A stretch of 41,711 nt of DNA from DATDPY01 sp964395765 (GCA_964395765.1 CAYNCU010000009.1:1-41711); one strand, 5' to 3'. Counted from the first letter of the stretch, positions 8,358 through 17,412 are shown. Notes: generated from the letters alone by a model not told the origin. A program made the numbers and translations.

Positions 8358-8798
8358 ATGGTAACAGGAATCGGGAAATATTTATCGGTTTATCTGGTCA
8401 GTATGCTTAAGTTCATTGGGGGACCTACCCTGGGAGCGGCTGTTGGATTGACTTTTCCTGAAACGGTTGCCATGACGGTCCTGGGAATGATGACCTCCGT
8501 TGTAATTGTATCCTTCTTTGGCCCGGGATTAAGAAAATGGCTGAATAATACTTTCAGAAAAGATCAGAGAGTCTTTTCAAAAAGAAACAGGAAAGTGGTG
8601 ACCCTATGGAGAAAGTATGGATTATTCGGAATATCATTTCTCACCCCGGTTCTATTCTCACCGATATTGGGGACCTTGCTGGTCTATGCCTTCGGCGGAT
8701 CAAAATATAAGGTATTGGGTTATATGCTTTTCAGTGCAATTTTCTGGTCATTAACTCTTTCCAAGGCATTTCATATTTTACCTTTCTTTGTCAAATAG
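8358..8798 (+). CDS. small integral membrane protein of unknown function
   Basis: It has 146 residues with hydrophobic segments at roughly 8-30, 35-53, 88-112 and 120-140. A very basic cytoplasmic loop (RKWLNNTFRKDQRVFSKRNR) lies in the middle. The pattern of a glycine-rich helix pair on each side of a basic loop recalls the small multi-drug export family (PF06695), but I cannot confirm it without a profile search. The 3-nt gap to the antiporter suggests joint expression and perhaps a shared role in ion homeostasis. No enzyme motif is visible. Confidence 0.7.
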   Translation: MVTGIGKYLSVYLVSMLKFIGGPTLGAAVGLTFPETVAMTVLGMMTSVVIVSFFGPGLRKWLNNTFRKDQRVFSKRNRKVVTLWRKYGLFGISFLTPVLFSPILGTLLVYAFGGSKYKVLGYMLFSAIFWSLTLSKAFHILPFFVK

Positions 8799-8893
8799 GC
8801 ATAATATTGTCCTGAAAAAGACTCTTGCTTAAATAAAATAAGGATATTTGACAAAATTTTGCAGATTTAACATAAAAGTTGATATCTATTAAG

Positions 8894-9898
8894 ATGGAAT
8901 CCAGTGGTACCGATCTTGATCAGCTTATTTTGGATAGAGGATTTGTTGACCTGCACCTAGATGAAAAAATCGATCTGCCTGTTGAGATAATAAAGCTCAA
9001 AAAGGAAAAAAATGCTGTCATCCTGGGCCATTATTATATAACCCCGGAATTGCAGGATATTTCAGATTTCGTAGGAGATAGTCTGGGTTTATCTCAAAAT
9101 GCAGCCGAAACAAAAGCTGATATAATTGTTTTCCTGGGGGTTCACTTTATGGCCGAAACAGCCAAAATCCTTAACCCGGGCAAAAAGGTCCTGATCCCTG
9201 ATGTTAAAGCCTCCTGTTCACTGGCAGAATCCGCACCGGCAGATAAATTCGCAGCTTTTAAAAAATTGTACCCGGATCATAAAGTGATCAGTTACATCAA
9301 TTGTACGGCAGACATCAAATCAATGTCGGATGTAATATGCACTTCCTCCAATGCCGTAAAAATAGTAGAAAGTTTTACGAAAGATGAAAAACTGATCTTT
9401 GCACCCGATAAAAATCTCGGGAATTATGTTAACGGCATCACCGGGAGGTCAATGATATTATGGGACGGGGCATGTATGGTGCACGAAAAATATTCCCTGG
9501 AAAAAGTACTTGAACTGAAAGAACAATTCCCGGAAGCAAAATTTATCGCCCACCCGGAATGTGAAAAACCTCTTTTGATGATCGCGGATTTTATCGGATC
9601 AACCACCGCACTTTTAAAATATACTATGAACGGGAACAGCCGGAAATTTATTGTAGCTACTGAAAGCGGGATATTGCATCAGATGAAAAGATCTTCTCCG
9701 GAAAAGGAATTTATTCCGGCTCCCTCCACGGATGCCAATTGTGCCTGTAACGATTGCACCTATATGAAACTGAATACATTGCAGAAATTATACTGGTCAC
9801 TTAAGTTTGAAAAACCCGAAGTAAAACTAAGTAAGGAGATAATGGACAAAGCCAGAAACCCTATTTTAAAAATGCTGGAAATTTCTGCCCTCCCTTAA
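8894..9898 (+). CDS. nadA: quinolinate synthase NadA
   Basis: It condenses iminoaspartate with dihydroxyacetone phosphate to quinolinate, using one [4Fe-4S] cluster, in de novo NAD synthesis. I use the ATG at 8894 (334 residues); an in-frame TTG at 8879 would add five residues. Conserved segments are AVILGHYYITPELQDISDFVGDS, SCSL with C108, GACMVHE with C194, and a C-terminal Cys cluster NCACNDC (C283, C285, C288). C108, C194 and one Cys of the last cluster are the expected cluster ligands. It is followed after 15 nt by nadB, its substrate supplier. nadC is not in the window. A TTGACA-N17-CATAAA pair upstream resembles an E. coli promoter, but that is not the consensus of this phylum. Confidence 0.97.
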   Translation: MESSGTDLDQLILDRGFVDLHLDEKIDLPVEIIKLKKEKNAVILGHYYITPELQDISDFVGDSLGLSQNAAETKADIIVFLGVHFMAETAKILNPGKKVLIPDVKASCSLAESAPADKFAAFKKLYPDHKVISYINCTADIKSMSDVICTSSNAVKIVESFTKDEKLIFAPDKNLGNYVNGITGRSMILWDGACMVHEKYSLEKVLELKEQFPEAKFIAHPECEKPLLMIADFIGSTTALLKYTMNGNSRKFIVATESGILHQMKRSSPEKEFIPAPSTDANCACNDCTYMKLNTLQKLYWSLKFEKPEVKLSKEIMDKARNPILKMLEISALP

Positions 9899-9913
9899 TA
9901 ATTTATAAAGCAA

Positions 9914-11506
9914 TTGAACAGATATCAAACCGATTTTTTAGTTATTGGCTCAGGGATAGCCGGGTTGAATTTCGCCCTCAATATCGCCGATAAAGGCACG
10001 GTAACAATCATTACCAAGCAAAAAGCGGATGAATGTAATACTTCTTATGCCCAGGGGGGTATTGCTTCAGTGCAAAGTCCCGATGATGATTTTGCATCGC
10101 ATATTAAGGATACGCTGATCGCAGGTGCAGGTTTGTGCCACAGGGAATCCGTTGAAGTACTGGTGAAAGAAGGACCGGAAAGAATAAAAGATCTTATCCG
10201 TTGGGGAGTTGAATTTACAAAGAATGATGATAATCAGAATTATGAACTGGCCATGGAAGGGGGGCACTCCAGGCACAGGATCCTTCATATCAAAGATTAT
10301 ACAGGAGCAGCCATCCTTGATGTTCTCTTAAAAAGAGCCAGGGAACATCCCAATATAAAGATTTTTGAAAACCATTATGCGATTGATATCATTACCGAAC
10401 ACCATGTGCTCGGAAACCTTCAGCCTGCTTTCAATATTTGTTTCGGGGCTTACGTGTACTCTGCCGAGGATAAACAGGTGCATATTTTCGAGTCAAAATA
10501 TACCATGCTGGCCACCGGAGGAGGTTCAAGAGTTTTCCTTTATTCGACCAACCCAAAAGGAGCTACCGGGGACGGCCTGGCCATGGCTTACCGGGCAGGA
10601 GTACGAATCGCCAATATGGAATTTGTACAGTTTCATCCGACGGCCTTATTTCATAAAGCCGACAGGATGTTCCTTATCTCCGAAGCATTGAGGGGTTTCG
10701 GGGGAAAATTGATCAACCATTCCGGTGAAAAATTCATGGAAAAGTATGATAAGAGGGCCGAGCTGGCACCCAGGGATATCGTTGCCAGGGCGATAGATTT
10801 TGAATTGAAAAAACGGAGGGAAGAATGCGTATTTCTGGATATGACACAATTGAATGCCGAAGATGTAAAACGTCATTTTCCACAGATATATAATTACTGT
10901 CTTAAAAATATTAATCTCGATATTACCCGACAACCCATTCCTGTTGTACCGGCTGCCCATTACCTGTGCGGTGGAGTTATGAGTTCGCTTAACGGCCAGA
11001 CTTCCATGCAAAACCTTTTCGCCTCTGGAGAAATAGCGCACACCGGGATCCACGGCGCCAACCGGTTGGCGAGCAACAGCTTGCTGGAAGGCCTTGTTTT
11101 CAGTTACCGGGCTGCTTCGAAAATTAAATCCAAAAAACCCAGGAATTTTTCAAAAGTTACTATTCCCGACTGGGACGAGTCGGGCACGGCAAATGTTGAT
11201 GAATGGTATTTGATAAAACATAATCTGCAGCAAATTCAGCACCTGATGTGGGACTATGTAGGAATCGTAAGGTCCACTCAGACCCTTGAACGCGCCTATC
11301 GGCGTATTCGAATGATCTTTGAAGAAACAGAAAATTACTATAAACGTAACAAGCTTGCACCGGAGTTGATCGAACTCAGGAATTTAGCCATTGTGGCGCT
11401 GATCATTATTACTTCGGCTTTGAGGAGGGGAGAAAGCCGGGGTTGTCATTATATGTCGGATATACCTGCCTCCGAAGAAAGATACCTGAAAAACACCATT
11501 ATTTAG
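9914..11506 (+). CDS. nadB: L-aspartate oxidase NadB
   Basis: This flavoenzyme oxidises L-aspartate to iminoaspartate, the NadA substrate. It has 530 residues and starts at a TTG. The dinucleotide-binding motif GSGIAGLNFALNIA lies at 12-25. The quinone/fumarate-reductase-like substrate elements follow: SYAQGGIASV, HRILHIKDYTGAAI, QFHPTALF, and the flavin-contacting HGANRLASNSLLEGLV near 380. The C-terminal helical domain ends in RRGESRGCHYMSD. The length is normal. It forms an operon with nadA. Its stop is separated by one base from the stop of recG on the other strand, so the two genes meet tail to tail with no room for a terminator. Confidence 0.97.
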   Translation: MNRYQTDFLVIGSGIAGLNFALNIADKGTVTIITKQKADECNTSYAQGGIASVQSPDDDFASHIKDTLIAGAGLCHRESVEVLVKEGPERIKDLIRWGVEFTKNDDNQNYELAMEGGHSRHRILHIKDYTGAAILDVLLKRAREHPNIKIFENHYAIDIITEHHVLGNLQPAFNICFGAYVYSAEDKQVHIFESKYTMLATGGGSRVFLYSTNPKGATGDGLAMAYRAGVRIANMEFVQFHPTALFHKADRMFLISEALRGFGGKLINHSGEKFMEKYDKRAELAPRDIVARAIDFELKKRREECVFLDMTQLNAEDVKRHFPQIYNYCLKNINLDITRQPIPVVPAAHYLCGGVMSSLNGQTSMQNLFASGEIAHTGIHGANRLASNSLLEGLVFSYRAASKIKSKKPRNFSKVTIPDWDESGTANVDEWYLIKHNLQQIQHLMWDYVGIVRSTQTLERAYRRIRMIFEETENYYKRNKLAPELIELRNLAIVALIIITSALRRGESRGCHYMSDIPASEERYLKNTII

Positions 11507-11507
11507 T

Positions 11508-13613
11508 TTAACTTATCCTGCTCCAGTTTATAATATTTTTTCCCAGGGAATTGATCTGGACTTTAATATTTTTATTTTCCGGATGCTCAAGTTCCGGGTC
11601 ATGGGTCAGGATTTCGGATGCCGCCTCCCTTGCTTTTCGAAGTATGTGATTATCTGTTCCCAAATCGGCAATCAATAAATCGAGAGCGCCACTTTGTTGA
11701 GTACCGGTAAGATCGCCGGGGCCTCTCAACTCCAGGTCGATCTCTGCTATTTCAAATCCATTATTGGTCCTGACCATGGTCTCCAGTCTTTTCCTGGCAT
11801 CTCCGGAGGCCCGTGGATGGGTCATCAGGATACAATAAGACTGATCGGCTCCCCGGCCAACGCGGCCACGCAATTGATGCAATTGCGCCAGGCCGAAGCG
11901 TTCGGCATTTTCAATGATCATTACCGTTGCATTGGGTATGTTTATGCCGACTTCGATTACGGTGGTGGATACCATAATCCGTGTTTCTCCACTGGCAAAC
12001 CTTTTCATTTCAAGGTCTTTGTCGGTTGATTTCTGCCGGCCATGTACGATGCTTGCCTGGAATTCGGGAAAGGCCCTGCGAATACTTTCATAACCGTCCA
12101 TGAGATGTTTTAAATCCAATTTTTCGGATTCTTCAATCAGGGGATAAACGATATAAACCTGCCTTCCCTGCTGCATTTGTTTCCTGATGAAGCCAAAAAC
12201 CTTGAGACGCCCCGAGTCAAATTGTACAACTGTTTTAACCGGTTTCCTGCCTTTCGGCATTTCATCAATGACTGAAATATCAAGGTCCCCGTATAAAGTC
12301 ATGGCAAGTGTACGGGGAATCGGAGTTGCGGTCATGACCAGAACATGAGGGAATGTTTCAACATTTTTTTCCCAGAGTTTGGCTCTTTGAGCGACCCCGA
12401 ACCGATGTTGTTCATCAATGATCGCTAGCCCCAGTTTTTTGAATTCAACGGCTTCTTCTATCAAGGCGTGGGTCCCGATTAAAAAATCCAGTTTACCTTC
12501 TATTAGATCCTGCAGAATATTTTTCTTTTCCGATTTTTTTGTTGAACCGGTTAAAAGTGCAATTGATAAATTAAGTTCATCAGCATATAATTTAAGATTA
12601 TTATAATGTTGCTCGGAGAGGATTTCGGTGTGGGCCATTAACGTCGACTGGGTTTCATTACCGGCCGCAAGTAATGTGGCGAGGAAGGCAACCATTGTTT
12701 TTCCGCTTCCCACGTCACCTTGCAAGAGCCTGTTCATCTGGTGACCCGATTTAACATCGTCAAAGATCTCCCGCATGACTCTTTTCTGGGCATTCGTCAA
12801 CCGGAACGGGAGATGATCTTTATAAAAGCGGGTTAATAATGCGGTATCCGTTAATTTATATCCCCTGAATTTGTTGAAGCGGGCGACTTTTAATTTCAGT
12901 AATTTGAGCTGGATGTAAAAAAACTCTTCAAACTTCAGCCTGTACCTTGCCTTTTCAAGATGATCGGAAGATTCGGGGAAATGAATATTTTTGACGGCGA
13001 ATTTTTTATCCACAAGACCATATTTACTGAGCAGTCTGGCGGGGAGAGTTTCCCGTAAATGCGGGATGGCGTTGTCGACTAATACCCGCTGAAGTTTGGC
13101 AATACCCTTGGTGCCCAGAAATTTTGATTTAAGCTTTTCAGTTGTGGAATAAACAGGAGAAAGGTAAGGAACAATCTTTTCCTGTTTAATGAATTTTTCA
13201 AACTCAGGATGGGCAATATAGATCTGGCTGTTATAAAGCATGGGTTTCCCGAATAGGATGTATTCGGTGTCTTGCTGAAGCTTATTGATTATCCATTTGA
13301 CACCCNNNNNNNNNNCCTGGAACCAGATCAGGTTAATTTCTCCGGTATCGTCGAAAAAATGAACGATCAGCCGCTGTTTCCCCGGTTTCCCGGTCAATTG
13401 GTAACCCCTTATGAATCCTTTCAACTGAACATAAGTCATGTTCATTGTAAGCTCACTCACCTTGTGAAATTTTGTCCGGTCCTCGTAACGGAAAGGATAA
13501 TGCTGGATAAGGTCCCCGAAGGTAAAAACCTTCAATTCTTTATTCAGCAGTAAAGCCCTCTGGGGCCCTACCCCCTTGAGAAATTCAATTTTTGAATCGA
13601 AAAAACCGGACAT
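11508..13613 (-). CDS. recG: ATP-dependent DNA helicase RecG (contains a 10-N assembly gap)
   Basis: RecG remodels stalled replication forks and Holliday junctions. About 701 residues are readable. An N-terminal OB/wedge domain is followed by a superfamily 2 helicase core with motif I GDVGSGKT, the DEQHRFG box, motif III TATPIPRTL, and the C-terminal helicase and TRG-like region with QLRGRVGRG. Ten N at 13306-13315 interrupt the wedge domain between LIWFQ and GVKWI. RecG proteins read W-F-x-G-x-K/R there without extra residues, so the gap is probably an artefact placed where contigs overlap by about two bases; dropping it restores WFQGVKWI in frame. The gene lies 196 nt downstream of gldD on the same strand. 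Confidence 0.95.
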   Translation of the reverse strand: MSGFFDSKIEFLKGVGPQRALLLNKELKVFTFGDLIQHYPFRYEDRTKFHKVSELTMNMTYVQLKGFIRGYQLTGKPGKQRLIVHFFDDTGEINLIWFQXXXXGVKWIINKLQQDTEYILFGKPMLYNSQIYIAHPEFEKFIKQEKIVPYLSPVYSTTEKLKSKFLGTKGIAKLQRVLVDNAIPHLRETLPARLLSKYGLVDKKFAVKNIHFPESSDHLEKARYRLKFEEFFYIQLKLLKLKVARFNKFRGYKLTDTALLTRFYKDHLPFRLTNAQKRVMREIFDDVKSGHQMNRLLQGDVGSGKTMVAFLATLLAAGNETQSTLMAHTEILSEQHYNNLKLYADELNLSIALLTGSTKKSEKKNILQDLIEGKLDFLIGTHALIEEAVEFKKLGLAIIDEQHRFGVAQRAKLWEKNVETFPHVLVMTATPIPRTLAMTLYGDLDISVIDEMPKGRKPVKTVVQFDSGRLKVFGFIRKQMQQGRQVYIVYPLIEESEKLDLKHLMDGYESIRRAFPEFQASIVHGRQKSTDKDLEMKRFASGETRIMVSTTVIEVGINIPNATVMIIENAERFGLAQLHQLRGRVGRGADQSYCILMTHPRASGDARKRLETMVRTNNGFEIAEIDLELRGPGDLTGTQQSGALDLLIADLGTDNHILRKAREAASEILTHDPELEHPENKNIKVQINSLGKNIINWSRIS
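13306..13315. other. assembly gap (10 N)
   Basis: Ten undetermined bases lie inside recG. The flanks CCTGG and CACCC join into the expected reading frame if about two bases (GG) are shared and all N removed. It therefore looks like a scaffolding placeholder rather than missing sequence. Confidence 0.95.
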
Positions 13614-13718
13614 AACAAGTAGAAATCAATTCACAAATTACAATATTCAAAAAATTTCAAACAAATCAATCATCCAATGCATAAGCGAAGCCCGGCGAAT
13701 ATAAAATAATGATATAGG

Positions 13719-13740
13719 TTTGATTGTCATGGAAATCAAA
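13719..13740. repeat. short inverted repeat TTTGATT-N8-AATCAAA
   Basis: A perfect 7-bp dyad with an 8-nt spacer sits in the 196-nt gap between gldD and recG, about 105-125 nt upstream of recG. It could be a weak operator or a stem. No convincing recG promoter (TAnnTTTG) was found near it. In such AT-rich sequence a 7-bp dyad may be chance. Confidence 0.3.
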
Positions 13741-13809
13741 TGCCCGAAGGCAGAATAAAAAATCAGGAAGTCGTTCATGAGGGCAAAATGATGGGACAAG
13801 GATTCGGAA

Positions 13810-14463
13810 TTAATCCCCTGTTTTTTTCCATTGCAAGGTGTTCAATAAATGGATGATATCCGTTTTAATATAATTGATTACGGGAGCAAGTGAATCGTTT
13901 TTCGTTGCTGTTTTAAAATATAATGCCCCCCTTAAAAAATGTTGCGTTGAATCCGTGGTAATAAACTGGACTTGGGAAGGGACTTCTCCTCTTAATTCAG
14001 CGATGGAGGCGGTTAATCCGTTACGCGTTCTTACAATCGATTCATCAATCCCGCTGGCCTTTACCTGGTGTTGATTGGTCAGTTTAATAGCATCTGTCAC
14101 ATAGGCTTTTGCCAGGTCTTCCTTGTTATGAATTTCCTTATAGGTGATTTCAATTTTGGCACCCAGTGTATCATATACAACATCAATCCAGTATTTTTCC
14201 TTGCTGAGTCTGGAATCGGGTTTTACCCGTTCCTTCATTTCATTCATAATTACCCAGGATGTATCGCGGTCTATTCTTGCGAATTTGGAAATCGCAAAGG
14301 AATAAGGCAAAGAATCCGGTGTTTTAACATATTCGTGGGGAGGTAAATCTATGCGGTTATATCCCTTTGGCTTCGGATTATAATCCCGGGAACAGGAAAT
14401 TACAGCTATACTAATAAAGATTATAAAACAGGTTGAATGAATTTTGAATTCAGGAATTTTCAC
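13810..14463 (-). CDS. gldD: gliding motility lipoprotein GldD
   Basis: GldD is an envelope lipoprotein needed for gliding and type IX secretion in Bacteroidota. It has 217 residues and a GTG start. The signal peptide ends at a lipobox VISC with lipidated C24. The mature N-terminus RDYNPKPKGYNRIDLPPHEY is the characteristic Pro-rich GldD opening, and the rest is the alpha/beta GldD domain. The start lies inside the last codons of gldE (14-nt overlap), so translation is coupled. The gldE-gldD pair next to ssb and mutY is the common arrangement in the phylum. Presence of the protein does not by itself prove gliding, since many non-gliding relatives keep it. Confidence 0.94.
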   Translation of the reverse strand: MKIPEFKIHSTCFIIFISIAVISCSRDYNPKPKGYNRIDLPPHEYVKTPDSLPYSFAISKFARIDRDTSWVIMNEMKERVKPDSRLSKEKYWIDVVYDTLGAKIEITYKEIHNKEDLAKAYVTDAIKLTNQHQVKASGIDESIVRTRNGLTASIAELRGEVPSQVQFITTDSTQHFLRGALYFKTATKNDSLAPVINYIKTDIIHLLNTLQWKKTGD

Positions 14464-15805
14464 GATTGTTCTTTTTCTTGTTTACAACAGCCTGGGATTT
14501 TATCAATACGCGGATCCTTTTTATTCTTTTATTGTCAACCGAAACGGTAGTAAAAACAAAATTATCAAACTCAATTTTTTCGCCGATCCTGGGTAATTTT
14601 CCGTGTATTTCAAGCAACAAACCACCCAGAGATTCACTTTCGCCCTTTATCTCTTCAAAAATGTCAGGATCAATATTGATCACTTTACAGAAATCATTCA
14701 AAGATGTTTTCCCTTCAAATATGTACGTATTCTCATCCAGTTTATTGAATGCAATTTCATCTTCATCATACTCATCGTTAATTTCACCTATAATTTCTTC
14801 AATGATATCCTCCATGGTAATAATACCGGAGGTTCCCCCGTACTCATCCACAACAACGGCAATATGTACCCGTTTTTCCTGGAAGTCCTTGAACAACGAA
14901 TCAATTTTTTTATTTTCAGGAACAAAAAATCCTGGCCTCAGAAGCGTTTGCCAGGTAAAATCACGAGGCCGGTCGAGGTAGGGAAGCAGGTCCTTGATAT
15001 AGAGGATTCCTTCAATATTATCAATGGTTTCACGGTATACAGGGATACGGGAATATCCCGTTTTTTTTATTTTCCCAAGTAACGAATGAAAATCGATTTC
15101 AAAATCGTAAGCAATTATGTCCAGTCTGGATTTCATAATCTGCCTGACCGATAAGCTCCCGAAGTTTACGATACCTTTAAGGATCTCTTTTTCTTCTTCG
15201 CTGGTCTGCTCGGTGGTAAGTTCGAGCGCCTGATGGATTTCTTCCTTGGATATAAGGTAAGCTTTTTTCTGAACACGTTTTTCAATAAGGTTGCTGACCG
15301 AGAGAAGGAACCAGGCCACCGGCTTTAAAATTTTCGAAAGGATATATAGAAACGGCGCCATTTTTTGGGCGACATACAATGAATTTGCATTGGCAAAGAC
15401 TTTTGGGGTGATCTCACCGAAAAATACCAGAATGAAAGTAATGATAAAGGTCAGCACAACAACGATTATTCCTACGAGGGAACTGGTACCGAAAATTTCC
15501 CAGGTGATAAAAGTCGAAATAGTAACCACGCCTATATTGACAAAGGTATTAATGATGAGAATGGTAGCCAGAAGCTTTTGGGGCTGGCTGATCAATTGAT
15601 AAATCAATTTTTCACTGCGGACACTGCTGTTTTTGCAATCTTTGATCTGTTGGTGTGTCAATGCAAAATAAGCAACCTCCGATCCGGAAGCCAGGGCGGA
15701 TACGATCAGGAGGATAACCAATATCAATCCGTTTACAGTATAAAATAAAACGGGACTGGCCTGTAATAAAATGAAACAGAGCGAGGCAGGATAGGGGTCT
15801 TCCAA
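14450..15805 (-). CDS. gldE: gliding motility-associated protein GldE (CNNM/CorC-type CBS membrane protein)
   Basis: The 451-residue protein starts at TTG; no in-frame ATG lies upstream. It has three or four N-terminal membrane helices (DUF21/CNNM domain, about residues 18-200), two CBS domains (about 215-340) beginning near MKSRLDIIAYDFEID and containing GYSRIPVY and VVDEYGGTSGIITMEDI, and a C-terminal CorC/HlyC transporter-associated domain. Relatives act in Mg2+/Co2+ efflux. GldE stabilises or helps GldD in Flavobacterium. The gene runs 18 nt behind ssb and overlaps gldD by 14 nt. Confidence 0.93.
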   Translation of the reverse strand: MEDPYPASLCFILLQASPVLFYTVNGLILVILLIVSALASGSEVAYFALTHQQIKDCKNSSVRSEKLIYQLISQPQKLLATILIINTFVNIGVVTISTFITWEIFGTSSLVGIIVVVLTFIITFILVFFGEITPKVFANANSLYVAQKMAPFLYILSKILKPVAWFLLSVSNLIEKRVQKKAYLISKEEIHQALELTTEQTSEEEKEILKGIVNFGSLSVRQIMKSRLDIIAYDFEIDFHSLLGKIKKTGYSRIPVYRETIDNIEGILYIKDLLPYLDRPRDFTWQTLLRPGFFVPENKKIDSLFKDFQEKRVHIAVVVDEYGGTSGIITMEDIIEEIIGEINDEYDEDEIAFNKLDENTYIFEGKTSLNDFCKVINIDPDIFEEIKGESESLGGLLLEIHGKLPRIGEKIEFDNFVFTTVSVDNKRIKRIRVLIKSQAVVNKKKNNRENS

Positions 15806-15822
15806 TCGAATAAAATTAATTA

Positions 15823-16254
15823 TTAAAAAGGGAGGTCATCATTTCCCTCTGTTATATCAACGGGAGGTTCGGATTGACTGGCCGGATGATTAGAATTACC
15901 GCCATCCTCCTCACCGGAGGATCCCCGGCTGCTGAGCAGAGTCATATTAATTCCCCGGATTTTTACCATACTCCTGGAATTTCCGTCTTTATCCTGCCAG
16001 TTATCGGTCCTGATTTTTCCCTCAATGTAAACCGGGCTTCCTTTCCGTAGGTATTGCTCGGCGATTTTGGCCAACCCTTCCCATACTTCAATTCTGTGCC
16101 ATTCGGTTTGCTTTACCCTTTCCCCCTTATTATTGGTGTACGATTCCGTGGTGGCTATATTAAAAGTGGCCACGACAGATCCGCTGGGAAGATGACGAAT
16201 CTCAGGATCGGCGCCCAGGTTACCGATAAGAATTACTTTGTTTACTCCTTGCAT
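15823..16254 (-). CDS. ssb: single-stranded DNA-binding protein SSB
   Basis: It coats single-stranded DNA in replication and repair and recruits partners through its tail. It has 143 residues. The OB fold fills about 1-105, opening MQGVNKVILIGNLGADPEIR and including WHRIEVWEGLAKIAEQYLRKGSPVYIEGKI. A short Ser/Pro-rich linker leads to the acidic tip NDDLPF, which matches the partner-binding consensus. The gene has its own excellent Bacteroidota-type promoter at 16291-16321 and is the first of ssb-gldE-gldD. Confidence 0.97.
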   Translation of the reverse strand: MQGVNKVILIGNLGADPEIRHLPSGSVVATFNIATTESYTNNKGERVKQTEWHRIEVWEGLAKIAEQYLRKGSPVYIEGKIRTDNWQDKDGNSRSMVKIRGINMTLLSSRGSSGEEDGGNSNHPASQSEPPVDITEGNDDLPF

Positions 16255-16290
16255 AATATTGAATTTAGCTGGTTGAAAATTATTTCATTA

Positions 16291-16321
16291 CAAATTTAAT
16301 TAAAAATTTACTTCCTTCAAA
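16291..16321 (-). promoter_or_regulatory. ssb promoter, Bacteroidota type (-33 TTTG, -7 TAnnTTTG)
   Basis: On the minus strand TTTG (16321-16318) is followed after 19 nt by TAAATTTG (16298-16291). Both elements match the Bacteroidota housekeeping consensus exactly, with its usual spacing. Transcription would begin near 16286, about 30 nt before the ssb ATG. The -33 box lies within the last codons of mutY, so ssb-gldE-gldD can be transcribed separately from mutY. Confidence 0.62.
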
Positions 16322-17412
16322 TAATTGCTTATCAACACGGGTTTTGGCAGATTTTCGATAGCCCGGATAGTATAGGGCTTTAAGCCTTTTCCCGTAAGCA
16401 AATCGGATAATTGTTCTTTATTTTCGACCCAAATATGCCTGAATTGCACTTTAACCGACTGGTGTGAAAGTATACTTTCATAAACTTTTAAAGTTTTTTT
16501 TACTTTACATTTTTCCTCGAGCAATTTTATTATTTTGTCTCCGGGTGAACGCATTCCCTTTGTTTTTTCGACGAGATAAAATTCATATAATCCTTTCCAG
16601 ATATCATTCTTTTCCCTTTTATGCATTAATATCTTACCCTTAAAATGGATAACATAATATTTAAACTTTCGTTTCCGGATGTTTATCTTTTTATTATTTA
16701 CCGGTAGCTCGTGTTGCCATCCCCCGGATCGTGCCCGACATTGATCATTTAATGGGCAGGAATTGCAGAGAGGCTCCTTGGGAAGGCATACCATCGCACC
16801 CAGTTCCATTATCGCCTGGTTAAAATCGCCGGGTGAAGAACGGGAGATGAGTTGCCCGGCTAAATCCTGAAAGTATTCCTGTGCAGATGGTTTTGATATA
16901 TCGAAATGTATATTATACAATCTTGATAAAACCCGGTAAACGTTTCCATCGACCACCGCTTTGACTTCATTAAATGCAATTGACGCTATAGCCGCAGCGG
17001 TGTACTTACCAATACCCGGCAGTTTTAGTAACTGGTTATAATGGCCCGGAAACCGACCATTAAAGTCATTATAAATGATCTTCGCGCAATGATGGAGATT
17101 TCTTGCCCTTGAATAATACCCTAAACCCTGCCAGAGCCTTAATACTTTATCTTCCCTTGCCCTGGCAAGATCTTTTACCGTTGGAAAGGCTTGTATCAAT
17201 TTTAAATAATAAGGTAATCCCTGTTTCACCCGGGTCTGCTGCAAAACAATTTCTGATATCCATATCCGGTACGGGTTCTTTGTTTTTCTCCATGGGAGGC
17301 TGCGACCTGACTTTTTGTACCAATGCAGGAGCCGGCTTACTATTTTACTGTTTTTTAGGTTATGTCCTGATTTAGAGGACGTTTTACTAATTTTGTTTGA
17401 ATTTGTTTCCAT
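16300..17412 (-). CDS. mutY: A/G-specific adenine glycosylase MutY
   Basis: It removes adenine mispaired with 8-oxoguanine. It has 370 residues. The helix-hairpin-helix glycosylase core includes general acid E54 (WISEIVLQQT), the hairpin LPGIGKYTAAA at 131-141 and catalytic D155 in VVDGNVYRVL. The [4Fe-4S] loop is C209-x6-C216-x2-C219-x5-C225. The C-terminal NUDIX-like 8-oxoG recognition domain starts near 245 (KYYVIHFKGKILMHKR). The first 28 residues are a polar extension before the core. It diverges from the HU gene across a 66-nt intergenic region. Confidence 0.96.
   Translation of the reverse strand: METNSNKISKTSSKSGHNLKNSKIVSRLLHWYKKSGRSLPWRKTKNPYRIWISEIVLQQTRVKQGLPYYLKLIQAFPTVKDLARAREDKVLRLWQGLGYYSRARNLHHCAKIIYNDFNGRFPGHYNQLLKLPGIGKYTAAAIASIAFNEVKAVVDGNVYRVLSRLYNIHFDISKPSAQEYFQDLAGQLISRSSPGDFNQAIMELGAMVCLPKEPLCNSCPLNDQCRARSGGWQHELPVNNKKINIRKRKFKYYVIHFKGKILMHKREKNDIWKGLYEFYLVEKTKGMRSPGDKIIKLLEEKCKVKKTLKVYESILSHQSVKVQFRHIWVENKEQLSDLLTGKGLKPYTIRAIENLPKPVLISNYLKEVNF

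Noticed and set aside
8840..8878. E. coli-like TTGACA-N17-CATAAA before nadA
   Set aside because: Bacteroidota housekeeping promoters use TTTG and TAnnTTTG; in AT-rich DNA such a match is easily chance.
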